Below are positions 18,490-27,792 of a DNA stretch of 64,000 nucleotides, in pieces. This stretch comes from Clostridiales bacterium (lineage in GTDB: Bacteria; Bacillota; Clostridia; Lachnospirales; Lachnospiraceae): contig JAAYNV010000038.1 of NCBI GenBank assembly GCA_012520645.1, forward strand, positions 148,409 to 212,408, written 5' to 3'. The stretch's first letter is position 1. The number at the start of each line of letters is the position of its first letter. The notes beneath the pieces are model-generated. The model saw nothing but the letters and a program-made list of their open reading frames with translations, ran no database searches and was not told where the DNA came from. Position numbers and translations under genes: made by a program.

Positions 18490-20097
18490 CTATTGCGTAT
18501 TGGACCGTATCCGGTACAGCATAAGTCGGTTGTATTCTGTCCCCGCAAATACCACACGGTCTACCGCATCCTTCACTTCAAATGCTCCCATCGTCGTTCC
18601 GTCTGTCTCCCAGATTTCTGCCACTTTATCATCAATCAAAACAGACAGACCCTTCCCTTTTGTTCCAATGGAATATACATTTCCGTCCACGGTAAGCTCC
18701 CCGGAATCCGGATGATAAGTCAGGAAAACACCGCCAAATTCTGCCTCAAACGGTATGTCACTCTTTGTCGCTGCCCCATCTCCTGTCGGTATGCCTTCCC
18801 CGTATTCCTGTTCCAACTGAAAAAGCAAGACCTCACCATCTTTTATATTATAGCAGATACACTCTACATTCTCAATTTTCTCTATCGTCAGTTCTTTCGA
18901 CGGAATTTCATCCAAAAGCTCCGTCAGTTCCCGCACCGGGCGCTGGATTAAAATGGTTTCCCCATCCATTTCCTGATACGAAAATTCCCTTGGAATCCCC
19001 ATCGCTCCTGTATAAAGCCTTCCTTCAAACGTAAGTCGAAACCACGAGACCGAGATAACCCGGTCCGCAACCCCGGTATAAATCTGTGCTGCGTACGGAA
19101 CCGTATTAAAGTATGCTTTATGCTGTACGCCATCCGTCGTAAAATGATAGCCGTCAAATTCTCCCCAATAATAAAAACCATCCGCACTCCAGAACATCCA
19201 CTTTGTACTGCCATCCTGGCCGGACAGCCGGACAAGATCAGGACACTCCCATGCTTTTTCCAGTGTGAACCGGTCCGTCATTTCCCAGTCTGCCAGATTT
19301 TTTGAACGAAGCAGTGCAAAATCATTTTCTTCCAGCCAGAGCGCCATAATATAGGCGCCGCTTTCCTCATGCCGGAATATCTTGGGGTCTCTGTTTTCCC
19401 GACAGATCGTATCCAGATAAGGGGTCTCAAGCTTCGTCAGGGTATAGCCCCCATCTGTACTGTATGCGATTCTCTGTGTAAATTCTTTTCCTTTGCTCCA
19501 CGGCGTATCGCCTGCTGCCGCGGTATAAAAATAGAGTACTGCCTTCTCCTGCAGCCCCAGTTTTCTCCTCTCATTTATAAGTGCACATCCGGAAAACATC
19601 ATTCCATGCTCATCCGGATACAGCACACTTTCCTCCTGTTTCCAGTGCAGCAGATCCCTGCTGACTGCATGTCCCCAGCTCATATTCTGCCAGCTTGTAT
19701 TGAACGGATTGTACTGAAAATACAGATGATAGACTCCATCCTGATAAAACAGTCCGTTGGGATCGTTAATCCATCCACGCTCTGCCGTAAAATGAATCGA
19801 AGGACGTGCCAGAGACTCCTGCTCCTTTTCCGAGGCGTTAACAACCTCCCGCATAAAAGTCTCCGGCACTTCTCCCTTCAGGGTTAGAGTTTTATCGGTA
19901 AATTGCTTTACCGCAAAACGGGCAAGATAGTCATAGGAATAGCGCTCCTTTTCCGTCTGATCCACCGGAATCATAAATTCAAAGACCTTATATACTTTTC
20001 CGTCTTCCTCTGCAAACACTTCAAACAGCTCTTCCTTCTGTCCGGCACGGATCGGCAGATACAAATATGCTTCGGTAATTGTGATTTTCTTTTCCAT
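18490..20097 (-). CDS. GH32 beta-fructofuranosidase (sucrose / fructo-oligosaccharide hydrolase)
   Basis: 535 residues, no signal peptide, so cytoplasmic. The GH32 five-bladed propeller starts near 105. The nucleophile motif WINDPNG has Asp112, the RDPKIF motif carries the transition-state Asp, and WECPDL carries the acid/base Glu. The C-terminal beta-sandwich holds 'GGVFLTYHPDSGELTV' and 'VAEIWETDG'. About 100 residues precede the core, longer than in ScrB-type enzymes; I cannot assign a role to them. With a non-PTS transporter in the operon, the substrate is probably unphosphorylated sucrose or short fructans. The ribosome site GGAGGAG precedes ATG 20097. Confidence 0.9.
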   Translation of the reverse strand: MEKKITITEAYLYLPIRAGQKEELFEVFAEEDGKVYKVFEFMIPVDQTEKERYSYDYLARFAVKQFTDKTLTLKGEVPETFMREVVNASEKEQESLARPSIHFTAERGWINDPNGLFYQDGVYHLYFQYNPFNTSWQNMSWGHAVSRDLLHWKQEESVLYPDEHGMMFSGCALINERRKLGLQEKAVLYFYTAAAGDTPWSKGKEFTQRIAYSTDGGYTLTKLETPYLDTICRENRDPKIFRHEESGAYIMALWLEENDFALLRSKNLADWEMTDRFTLEKAWECPDLVRLSGQDGSTKWMFWSADGFYYWGEFDGYHFTTDGVQHKAYFNTVPYAAQIYTGVADRVISVSWFRLTFEGRLYTGAMGIPREFSYQEMDGETILIQRPVRELTELLDEIPSKELTIEKIENVECICYNIKDGEVLLFQLEQEYGEGIPTGDGAATKSDIPFEAEFGGVFLTYHPDSGELTVDGNVYSIGTKGKGLSVLIDDKVAEIWETDGTTMGAFEVKDAVDRVVFAGTEYNRLMLYRIRSNTQ

Positions 20098-20170
20098 GGA
20101 CGCTACTCCTCCAAATCATATAAATTCCTGTTATCTTTCTGCAATATGCTGCATTTTACATTACTGCTCC

Positions 20171-21625
20171 TTAAAAGCACAATTCTTTTATTGCTCCGCT
20201 TTCCGTATAGAAGATTTTAAACTGCTTTGTCGCAAAATCGGCAAGCAATTCAGCCCTTTCACCTTCACATTCCCGCACAATATGCAGTTCATTCTCTCCA
20301 CAGCTTTCCATCCGGAAAATCCCTCCAAATGCGGGATGACTGTTTCGAAACTTCATCAGTGCAAGCAGACTTTTTACAACCGGCCGTCTGGTCTCTGTTT
20401 CCAATTCCTCCAACGAGTAATAATGTCTGTTGATATTTCTGCCGACCTTGGTTTCCTCCAAAAGCTTCAGGTCATTTTTTCCAGCTAAGAGACCCACATA
20501 ATAAATCTGTGGAATGCCCGGTGCGAAAAACTGCACGGCGCGCGCCAGCAGATAGGCTGCATCATCATCTCCCAGAGCCGAATAATAAGTACAGTTTACC
20601 TGATAGATATCCAGGTTGTTATAAGCTGCCGTATTATAGACTTTCTTTACATTCGCGCCATACTGGAAGATTCCTTCCTTGGTACGCTCAATCTCTTCAT
20701 CCGGAAGCAGATCCTTGACATCCACTACACCGATTCCGTCATGTGTATCCAGTGTCGTAAACTGCTTTCTCGGGCAGATCTCAAACCAATGCTTCAGATA
20801 GCAGGTCCTGCCAAAATAAATGGCATTGATCAACAGCATCGGCAATGCAAAATCATAGACATAAAAATCCTTCCCGGCAATCCGCTCCTGCATCGTATAG
20901 TGTTCATGGATCTCCGGCAAAATCTCCACGCCATAAGGAGAAATAATCTCTTCACATTCCTTCAAAAACTCCCATACATCCGGTTCAATGAAGAAGCAGC
21001 TCGTTCCCGCCTTCTTCGTCGCATAGGCAAAAGCATCCAGCCGGATCAGTGCCGCACCATGCTTACACAGGGTTTCCAGATTGTTTCGGATAAACTTCTT
21101 TGCCGTTGCGGATTTGCAGTTGATATCAATCTGTTCCTCATCAAAGGTACACCATACCTTTTCCGTTGTGCCGTCTGCAAAGTGTGCTTCCACATACGGT
21201 GCCCGCGGCTTTCTCTTATAAATGACATCCACCTCTGCCTCCGTCGGTTCTCCCTTTTCCCAGAAATCCTTATAGCGGATGAACAGATCCCGGTATTCCG
21301 ATTCGTCCTTCTTTTCCAGAAAGTCCTTATAATATTCACTCTGCGCCGAGATATGGTTAATCATATAATCGAACATCAGATAATAATTTCCCGCAAGCTT
21401 CTCCACATCATTCCAGTTTCCAAATGCAGTGTCCACCTTATGATAGTCCATCGGAGCAAATCCCCGGTCTCCCGAAGAGGGAAAGAAGGGCAGGATATGT
21501 ATTCCTCCGACCGCCTCTTTAAAGTGCTTTTCCAGAACATAGTCCAGATCCTTCAGATTGTTCCCCATCGAATCGGCATATGTAATCAGCATACATTTAT
21601 TTTCCAGTTTTTTCATTTTTTCCAA
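20171..21625 (-). CDS. gtfA: Sucrose phosphorylase (GH13_18)
   Basis: 484 residues, the usual length. It converts sucrose and phosphate to glucose 1-phosphate and fructose in the cytoplasm, saving one ATP. The alpha-amylase-fold catalytic residues are in place: nucleophile Asp197 (IRLDAFAYATKK), acid/base Glu238 (EILPEIHEH) and Asp296 (TLDTHDGIG). The GRNINRHYYS segment is typical of sucrose phosphorylases. TTG 21625 has GAGGAG upstream; ATG 21616 is an alternative. It lies between the permease and the GH32 gene, so imported sucrose can be split either by phosphorolysis or by hydrolysis. Confidence 0.94.
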   Translation of the reverse strand: MEKMKKLENKCMLITYADSMGNNLKDLDYVLEKHFKEAVGGIHILPFFPSSGDRGFAPMDYHKVDTAFGNWNDVEKLAGNYYLMFDYMINHISAQSEYYKDFLEKKDESEYRDLFIRYKDFWEKGEPTEAEVDVIYKRKPRAPYVEAHFADGTTEKVWCTFDEEQIDINCKSATAKKFIRNNLETLCKHGAALIRLDAFAYATKKAGTSCFFIEPDVWEFLKECEEIISPYGVEILPEIHEHYTMQERIAGKDFYVYDFALPMLLINAIYFGRTCYLKHWFEICPRKQFTTLDTHDGIGVVDVKDLLPDEEIERTKEGIFQYGANVKKVYNTAAYNNLDIYQVNCTYYSALGDDDAAYLLARAVQFFAPGIPQIYYVGLLAGKNDLKLLEETKVGRNINRHYYSLEELETETRRPVVKSLLALMKFRNSHPAFGGIFRMESCGENELHIVRECEGERAELLADFATKQFKIFYTESGAIKELCF

Positions 21626-21694
21626 CCATGCTCCTCAAATTCTTCTTTTCTTTACATCGGCCCCAACACAGGCATCCGTATTTGCACTTTACCG

Positions 21695-22558
21695 TTATGA
21701 CTTCACTGCCCCGGCTACCACACCGTCAATGATCTGCTTCTGCAAAAGCAGATATAAAACCAGAATCGGTGCTACCGTCAGTACCAGTGCCGCCATGATC
21801 ACACCGTAGTCTGCGGAATAGGTTCCGTAGAACAGGTAGGTGGACAGCGGCAGTGTATACAGATTCTTCTTCCCCAGTACAAGAGACGGAAGCAGGTAAT
21901 CATTCCAGAATGCCAGTACATTCAGAATGACCAGTGTCGCTGTAGTCGGCTTTAACAGCGGGAACACGACCTTGAAAAAAGTCTGAAGCTTGCTGCAGCC
22001 GTCCAGATACGCCGCCTCCTCCAATGAGATTGGAATACCACTCTTAATAAAGCCCTGATAGATAAAAACCGACATGCTCATGGCAAATCCCGTGTGCATA
22101 AAAATCAAGGTCGCTCTGTGGTTTAAAACCTGAAGCTGTGCTCCGTAAATGGATACAAGCGGAATCATGATCGCCTGAAACGGAATGATCATGGATGCAG
22201 ACATCAGCGCAAAAAACACCTTGGAAAAACCATCCTTTGCTCTTGTAAAGTAATAAGCCGCCATCGAGGCCAGAATGACTACGAGAAGCGTGCTTATTCC
22301 GGTAATCAGCAGGGAATTTCCGAATGCCTTCAAAAAATCCATCTTGTCAAATGCCTTTGCATAGTTCTCCAGTGTATATCCCTTCTTCGTAATCAAAGAA
22401 AAGGGATTGGTTATAATATCCCTTTTATATTTAAAGGAGTTTAAAAGCACCAGTATAAAAGGGATCATGTACAACACAAATAAAATGGTAACTGCCAGAA
22501 AACCTGTGGTATCGAGCACACGTTTTTTCATGCCGCCGACCTTAGAACCTCTTGCCAT
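21695..22558 (-). CDS. Sugar ABC transporter permease, MalG/UgpE type
   Basis: 287 residues with six likely TM segments. The coupling-loop EAA motif appears as 'SLEEAAYLDGCSKLQTFFKVVFPLLKP' near 190. The partner permease ends at its start codon (one-base overlap, TAATG), which implies translational coupling. CUT1 family: it forms the membrane channel with the MalF-like partner. The operon contains no ATPase subunit; CUT1 importers often share a MsmK-like ATPase encoded elsewhere. Confidence 0.92.
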   Translation of the reverse strand: MARGSKVGGMKKRVLDTTGFLAVTILFVLYMIPFILVLLNSFKYKRDIITNPFSLITKKGYTLENYAKAFDKMDFLKAFGNSLLITGISTLLVVILASMAAYYFTRAKDGFSKVFFALMSASMIIPFQAIMIPLVSIYGAQLQVLNHRATLIFMHTGFAMSMSVFIYQGFIKSGIPISLEEAAYLDGCSKLQTFFKVVFPLLKPTTATLVILNVLAFWNDYLLPSLVLGKKNLYTLPLSTYLFYGTYSADYGVIMAALVLTVAPILVLYLLLQKQIIDGVVAGAVKS

Positions 22559-23445
22559 TATGCCTCAACCTCCTTTTTCTTTCCCAAATAAATCTGCAGA
22601 CCGCTGATGCAGGCTACGACCACAAACAGTACCAGAGCTTCCGCCTGACCTACACCATAATTTCTTGCAGTAAATGCTTTCTCATATACAAACATTGCGA
22701 CCAGCTTTGTCGTGCCGTATGGTTCTCCGCCCGTAAGTGTCAGGTTGATATCATATACCATGAACGCTCTCGACAGCGTAAAGAACAGACAGATGACAAA
22801 GGAAGGTACCATAAGCGGCAGGATAATGCTCTTCATTCTCTGGAAACCCGTCGCACCATCTATACTGGCTGCCTCTAACACATCCGTGGACAGCCCCGTG
22901 AAACCGGCAATATAAATCAACATCATATAACCGGATAATTGCCAAACTGTTACAATAACCAATGACCAAAATGCCTTATTCGGATCCGCCAGCCAGGAGG
23001 AGGAAAAGATTCCAAAACCCGTGCTCTCTCCAAAATTTACCAGCACTCTGGAGAATACAAACTGCCAGATAAAGCCAAGTACCACGCCACCGATCAGATT
23101 CGGTGTAAAAAATCCTGTCCGAAAGAAATTCTGTCCCTTCAGACCGTTGGTCAGTGCATAGGCAAGAAGAAATGCCGCCGCATTCACTAACACAACCGAT
23201 ATCACTACATATTTCAAAGTCAGTCCCAACGAGGACCAGAATCCTGTATCCTGAAAAACTGCCGCATAATTGGACAGCCCAACTATATTTTTTACTTTTC
23301 TGACACCGTCCCAGTCGGTCAATGTCAGATAAAATCCATAGAGAAACGGCACGATCACAACTGCACCGAATACCAGACATCCAGGCAATGCAAAAATACA
23401 TAGGTTCTTGATTCTTTCACCCGTTTTTCTTCCCATAGTACCCAT
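22558..23445 (-). CDS. Sugar ABC transporter permease, MalF/UgpA type
   Basis: 295 residues, six likely TM segments, and the EAA loop 'VLEAASIDGATGFQRMKSIILPLM' near 205. The first TM lies at about 15-37. I chose ATG 23445 because AGAAAGGA precedes it by 9 bases; the frame is open to 23484 without a ribosome site. It is the partner of the downstream permease and of the solute-binding lipoprotein. Confidence 0.92.
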   Translation of the reverse strand: MGTMGRKTGERIKNLCIFALPGCLVFGAVVIVPFLYGFYLTLTDWDGVRKVKNIVGLSNYAAVFQDTGFWSSLGLTLKYVVISVVLVNAAAFLLAYALTNGLKGQNFFRTGFFTPNLIGGVVLGFIWQFVFSRVLVNFGESTGFGIFSSSWLADPNKAFWSLVIVTVWQLSGYMMLIYIAGFTGLSTDVLEAASIDGATGFQRMKSIILPLMVPSFVICLFFTLSRAFMVYDINLTLTGGEPYGTTKLVAMFVYEKAFTARNYGVGQAEALVLFVVVACISGLQIYLGKKKEVEA

Positions 23446-23601
23446 AATTATCGTTCCTTTCTGAAAATCTCTTTTTTCAACCACTGCAGGAAAACCGTTT
23501 GGCAGTCTGCCGTTTTTACATCCGGATTCTGCACTCTGAAACCGTTCTCCTGCAGTCTGTTTCCAGCCTATCGTATTCTGCCTGTCAAACTATCTTCATA
23601 C

Positions 23602-24972
23602 TTACTGCTGTGCAGTCCAGTACGCATCCACTTCTCCTGCAAGCTGTTCTCTGGCAGACTGCCCTGCCAGATATTTCTGCATGGATACGCCCAACTCGCT
23701 CCAGTGATCAGACGGCGCAATAAAGGAAGAAGAGTAGGTTTTTCCTTCTTTCATCTTGTTCTGAATATCCTGTCCAAGTGGATCCAATGCTGCATTCGGA
23801 TTATTGCTGCAGGACGGAATGATTGCTACATCTTCTACTAACATCTTCTGTCCCGTTTCAGAAAATACCATCCAGTTTAAGAATTCTTTTGCTGCTGCAA
23901 TTTCCTGTTCGGTTGCCTGAACGGAATCGATCATAACCTGCTTTGTTGCAGATGCCTGAATCTGATTATTGGCAAAATCAGAAGTGTCATTGCCAAGCAC
24001 CATCGGAAGGAATCCATACTCATCATCCTTCTCTGCACCTGCTTCCTCCAGATTCGGCCATGCCCAGCATCCGTTTGCCCAGATTGCTGCATCTCCGTCT
24101 GCCAAGAAGATCGGGTCCTGATCATAGAGTGCACCCAACGGATCATCACCATTAATGTTATACTTCATAAGTAAATCGAAGGTATCCATAAACTGAACAA
24201 AACGTTCATAATCTGCCGCCTTTAAACTGCCGGACTTTAACTGTTCAATGACCTCTGCACTTCCTGCTGTTGTTCCGTCATAGGTATCATAAATAAAGCC
24301 TAACTGATGCGCTCCTAATGACCAGTCTTCCTTGGAAAGAACAACCGGCTTCTCCATACCTGCCGCACTCAGTTCTTCTAATAATGCCTTTAAGGAATCA
24401 TAGGAATTGATTGTAGACGGATCAAATTCTTTTCCAAGTGTATCCTCGATTGCCGTCTTATTATAGATCAGTCCGCGTCCCTCGATGCAGAACGGGAAGC
24501 TGTAGACCTTATCATTCAGCTTATATATCTGGTTTTCACATTCCGAAACCCACTTTTCATCTGAAAGATCCAACGCATATTCCTCTGCCAGAGCAACGAT
24601 ATCTGTCGTATCCAGCATGGACATGGTCGGTGCAGAACCTGCATTGTATGCAGTCGTTACTTTCGTATAAGGAACCTCACCTGCACCGCATGACAATATT
24701 TCCACCTCAATGCCGGTTTCTTCCTGAAACGCTTCCGCAACCTCTTCCATGGCTGCCTGGATCTCACCCTTACTGTTTAAAAATGTAATCTTGGTTCCTG
24801 CCAGATCAGACGTACTCTCTGTACTTCCTTCCGTTCCTGCTTCTGTACCTGCTGCCGCAGGAGCTTCCTTGTCTGCAGCTGTCTTTTCCTCTGAACTGCT
24901 TCCGCAGCCTGCCATCAAACCTGTTGTCATAGCCGCTGTCATAAGTACCGCCAACATTTTCTTTACCTTCAT
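23602..24972 (-). CDS. Extracellular sugar-binding lipoprotein (ABC, family 1)
   Basis: 456 residues. The signal peptide has lipobox LMAGC (Cys near 22), followed by a Glu/Ala/Thr-rich linker (EKTAADKEAPAAAGTEAGTEG). The mature domain is a two-lobed binding protein (GTKITFLNSKGEIQAAMEEVAEAFQEE...; AIWANGCWAWPN; a C-terminal helix LNWMVFSETGQKML). Anchored outside the membrane, it captures sugar for the two permeases. It is the first gene of the operon. ATG 24972 follows GGGAGG by 7 bases. The substrate is inferred from the sucrose phosphorylase and GH32 genes. Confidence 0.93.
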   Translation of the reverse strand: MKVKKMLAVLMTAAMTTGLMAGCGSSSEEKTAADKEAPAAAGTEAGTEGSTESTSDLAGTKITFLNSKGEIQAAMEEVAEAFQEETGIEVEILSCGAGEVPYTKVTTAYNAGSAPTMSMLDTTDIVALAEEYALDLSDEKWVSECENQIYKLNDKVYSFPFCIEGRGLIYNKTAIEDTLGKEFDPSTINSYDSLKALLEELSAAGMEKPVVLSKEDWSLGAHQLGFIYDTYDGTTAGSAEVIEQLKSGSLKAADYERFVQFMDTFDLLMKYNINGDDPLGALYDQDPIFLADGDAAIWANGCWAWPNLEEAGAEKDDEYGFLPMVLGNDTSDFANNQIQASATKQVMIDSVQATEQEIAAAKEFLNWMVFSETGQKMLVEDVAIIPSCSNNPNAALDPLGQDIQNKMKEGKTYSSSFIAPSDHWSELGVSMQKYLAGQSAREQLAGEVDAYWTAQQ

Positions 24973-25057
24973 TTTGTTACCTCCCATTTGGATTCTGTTT
25001 ATGAAATGCTTCCCGTTTTTCTAACCCTGTAACAACGTTGCGCTTTGTTGTATCTGT

Positions 25058-25096
25058 AATATACCACCACTCCTCTTGTATGTCAACCGATTGATA
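25058..25096 (-). promoter_or_regulatory. Sucrose operon promoter with overlapping LacI-type operator
   Basis: A near-consensus sigma-A promoter on the minus strand: TTGACA (25081-25086), 17-base spacer, TATATT (25058-25063). The imperfect palindrome TGTCAACCGATTGATA (25081-25096) covers the -35, the form expected of a LacI-family operator. Binding would block polymerase. The first gene starts at 24972. Confidence 0.85.
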
Positions 25097-25210
25097 TACT
25101 TTTTGTTAATTTATCACCGTTTTACTAATCGTTTTTTATGCATATTGTATATTTATTTTGAATTTATCTTTGATAAAAGTATTTTTAAAAATTTTTTAAG
25201 TATCATTGTA

Positions 25211-25226
25211 TGTCAACCAGTTGTCA
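25211..25226 (-). promoter_or_regulatory. Second LacI-type operator, upstream
   Basis: TGTCAACCAGTTGTCA is a second imperfect palindrome sharing TGTCAACC with the operator over the promoter. The two are centred 130 bases apart, close to a whole number of DNA turns, which would allow a looped repression complex. There is no promoter next to this copy. Confidence 0.6.
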
Positions 25227-25233
25227 TTATGTA

Positions 25234-25276
25234 TATAAAAAAGGTACGGAGGCTTTACAACCTCTGTACCTTTCTT
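25234..25276 (-). terminator. Terminator of the ftsEX-ctpB cluster
   Basis: A 12-base inverted repeat (25241-25252 with 25261-25272) with one imperfect pair, followed on the minus strand by CTTTTTTAT. It lies just after the protease stop at 25281 and separates that cluster from the sucrose operon. Confidence 0.85.
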
Positions 25277-25280
25277 TTAT

Positions 25281-26498
25281 CTATTTTCCGGAACGTAAAA
25301 TCTCCTTCGCCCGTTCCAGCTGATTATCTGTCCCGTCTTTTAAATATTTATCCGCATCAAATTTAAGTTCCTCATTCGGTTCGATTCCTACCTTGTGGAT
25401 ATTGTTTCCGTTTGGTGTAAAATAACTGCTTACGGTCAGTTTCAAAGCGGAGCCGTCCGTTAGTGGTACGATTCTCTGCACAATGCCCTTTCCAAAGGTC
25501 GTCGCACCAAGCAGAATTCCCTTTTCATGATCCTTGATCGCTCCCGCCAGAATCTCTGATGCACTGGCACTGCCGCCATTTACCAAAACAACAAGCGGCA
25601 CATTCAGCTCCTGTCTTCCGTCGCAGGAATATTCCACCCTTTCTCCCGCCTTATCCTCAGTATATACGATCAGCCCCTTCGGCAGAATCTGTCTGGCGAT
25701 TTCTGTAACTGCAGAAACGTTTCCTCCGGGATTGTTACGCAGATCCAGAATCAGTCCTTTCATATCTGAGCCCTTACATACCGCAAGCGCTTCCGTAAAC
25801 TGATCCACCGTCACATCATCAAATTCCATAATGCGGATATATCCGATACCGCCGGGGAACATCTCCTGTTCCACAGTCGGACTCTCTATTTTTTTCCGTT
25901 TAATATCAAAATCCAGATAGTCCGCTTCACCTTCCCGATAAACTGTCACCTTGACAGTTGTACCCTCTTCTCCTTTGATGAGCAAAACGACCTCAGAATT
26001 TTCCATTCCCTCCACCGGCTGATCGTCCACAGCACAAATTAAATCCCCATACTGTAGTCCGCTTGCTTCTGCCGGAGTCCCTTCAATCGTCCCTGTGATC
26101 ATCGGCAGTCCGGTATTCGTATCCTTTCCAATATAAGCGCCAATACCATAATAAATTCCTGCCGTCTGCTGTCTGAGCTCTTCCAGATCCTCCTGCGAAT
26201 AATAAGCGGAATACGGATCTCCGAGAGATGCCACCATACCTGCATAAATGCCATCCGTCAAAGCATCCTCATCCACCTCTTCCAGATAGTACTCTTCTAT
26301 GGTATCCTTGATCACCTGCATCTTATTATTGGTCGACGCATTGACTACCGGATCCCTCACCTCTGCATTCGCCTGCTTTGTATTCTCATACTCAATTCTG
26401 GCATATACCTGCGATCCAATGAAAATACTGCCGATCATCAGAACCGCAAGAAGCAGGCCGCACAGCAGTCCACTTCTGAAACTTTTCTTTTCTGACAT
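25281..26498 (-). CDS. S41-family carboxy-terminal processing protease (CtpB-like)
   Basis: 405 residues. An N-terminal signal anchor (11-31) places the enzyme outside the membrane. A PDZ domain spans about 105-190 (GIGAYIGKDTNTGLPMITGTIEGTPAEASGLQYGDLI). The S41 catalytic domain contains the Ser in GGSASASE and the Lys in GATTFGKGIVQ, the Ser/Lys dyad of this family. The position after ftsEX and an M23 hydrolase matches B. subtilis ctpB (yvjB). It probably processes cell-envelope or division/sporulation proteins. It is last in its operon and followed by a strong terminator. Confidence 0.93.
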   Translation of the reverse strand: MSEKKSFRSGLLCGLLLAVLMIGSIFIGSQVYARIEYENTKQANAEVRDPVVNASTNNKMQVIKDTIEEYYLEEVDEDALTDGIYAGMVASLGDPYSAYYSQEDLEELRQQTAGIYYGIGAYIGKDTNTGLPMITGTIEGTPAEASGLQYGDLICAVDDQPVEGMENSEVVLLIKGEEGTTVKVTVYREGEADYLDFDIKRKKIESPTVEQEMFPGGIGYIRIMEFDDVTVDQFTEALAVCKGSDMKGLILDLRNNPGGNVSAVTEIARQILPKGLIVYTEDKAGERVEYSCDGRQELNVPLVVLVNGGSASASEILAGAIKDHEKGILLGATTFGKGIVQRIVPLTDGSALKLTVSSYFTPNGNNIHKVGIEPNEELKFDADKYLKDGTDNQLERAKEILRSGK

Positions 26499-26516
26499 AT
26501 TTTGGTCCTCTCTTTT

Positions 26517-27749
26517 TTAACTGGACAAATAATTCCACGGACTGACATAGCTGCCGTTTAAACGGACACTGAAATGAAGATGTGGTCCCGTCGAACGCCC
26601 GGTGGATCCGACTGCGGCAATCTTCTCTCCTCTTACAACCGTCTGTCCTTTCGAAACATACAAAGCAGAAGCGTGCATATAAATCGTATACAATCCATCA
26701 CCATGGTCGATCATAATATAATTTCCCATCGTACTGCTGTATGCTGCCGCAACGACTTCCCCGTCATAAGCCGCGAGAATCGGAGACCCACTTGGTGCTG
26801 CCATATCAATTCCATTATGAAACTGCTGCACATTCAAAATCGGATGCATACGGTAACCATAATCGTCAGAAATACGTTTATACGAAGGTGCCGGCCACTT
26901 GAACTGTCCGCCGTCGTATGTTTTAACCGCCCCGTTCTGAGCCGCAATCCTCTTCCTCTCCTCCAATACCGCTGCTTCAAGTGCTGCGATCTCGGCATTC
27001 TGTGCAGCAATTTCTGACTCATACTGCTTGATAAGCTGCTCCTTATTGGATATATCGGACTCATACAGATTGATCTGCTGTTCCTTTTCCGCAATCAGCG
27101 TATTTAATGCTGCCTCTTCCTTTTCAACCGCCTCTCTGGCTTCCTCCAAGACCGCCTGTTCCTCTTCCAGCTGCGCCTTAAACGCTTCAATCTTTTCCCG
27201 GTTTTCAATATAGGCATCCAGCATATCCCGGTCATATTGCGACAGTTTTTCAATATAATCCGTCTTATTTAACAGATCACCAAAACTCTTTGCCGACAGC
27301 AGCACTTCCAGATAGAATCCATCGCCCCGCTCATAAATAAATTTTATGCGGGTCTTCATCTCTTCATACTGCTTCTTTTCTGTTGCTTCCGCTTCTTTGA
27401 GTTCCTCGGAAGTTATCCGGATTTCCTCTTCCTTTTTGGTAATCAGCTCTTTGATTTCCGTAATCTTAGCCTGCACCTGATCCAGATTCCCGTCTAACTT
27501 TGTCACATAAGCTTCCAGATCTCCCTTCACGGAAGAAAGCTCAGCTACCATCTTCTGAACATCCGACATGCCCGATTGCAGAATCTGCTTCTCCTTCTGC
27601 GCCTCGCTAATCTGATTTTCTTTCTCTTTAATGCTGTCCGATGTAATATCAGACAGCGATGTCTTCTCCGCATATCCCGTCTGCACATTCCCTGCCATGA
27701 TACTCACTGCAAGTGCCAGACAGAGCACGCTTCTGATGCGCTTTTTCAT
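26517..27749 (-). CDS. Coiled-coil M23 peptidoglycan endopeptidase (EnvC/PcsB-like)
   Basis: 410 residues. A signal peptide (1-27, SIMAGNVQTGYA) is followed by a long coiled coil to about 255 rich in Glu/Lys/Gln (QISEAQKEKQ..., EEQAVLEEAREAVEKEE). The C-terminal LytM domain is intact, with zinc-site motifs FHNGIDMAAPSG and GPHLHFSVRLNG. Such proteins are activated by FtsEX across the membrane and cut wall at the septum; ftsEX lies directly upstream. ATG 27749 follows GGAG by 6 bases; a TTG at 27761 is less likely. Confidence 0.93.
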   Translation of the reverse strand: MKKRIRSVLCLALAVSIMAGNVQTGYAEKTSLSDITSDSIKEKENQISEAQKEKQILQSGMSDVQKMVAELSSVKGDLEAYVTKLDGNLDQVQAKITEIKELITKKEEEIRITSEELKEAEATEKKQYEEMKTRIKFIYERGDGFYLEVLLSAKSFGDLLNKTDYIEKLSQYDRDMLDAYIENREKIEAFKAQLEEEQAVLEEAREAVEKEEAALNTLIAEKEQQINLYESDISNKEQLIKQYESEIAAQNAEIAALEAAVLEERKRIAAQNGAVKTYDGGQFKWPAPSYKRISDDYGYRMHPILNVQQFHNGIDMAAPSGSPILAAYDGEVVAAAYSSTMGNYIMIDHGDGLYTIYMHASALYVSKGQTVVRGEKIAAVGSTGRSTGPHLHFSVRLNGSYVSPWNYLSS

Positions 27750-27792
27750 AATTTGCTCCAACCTTTTAAAACAGCTTTCCCCCCGCTGTATA

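Noticed and set aside
20741..21700. Long plus-strand open frame (319 codons) opposite sucrose phosphorylase
   Set aside because: It has no ribosome site, its translation is rich in His/Cys/Arg without domains, and the opposite strand encodes a complete enzyme.
25031..25052. AACAACGTTG...TTTGTTGT as a third LacI operator
   Set aside because: It contains a palindrome CAACGTTG but lacks the TGTCAACC form shared by the other two sites; evidence is too thin.
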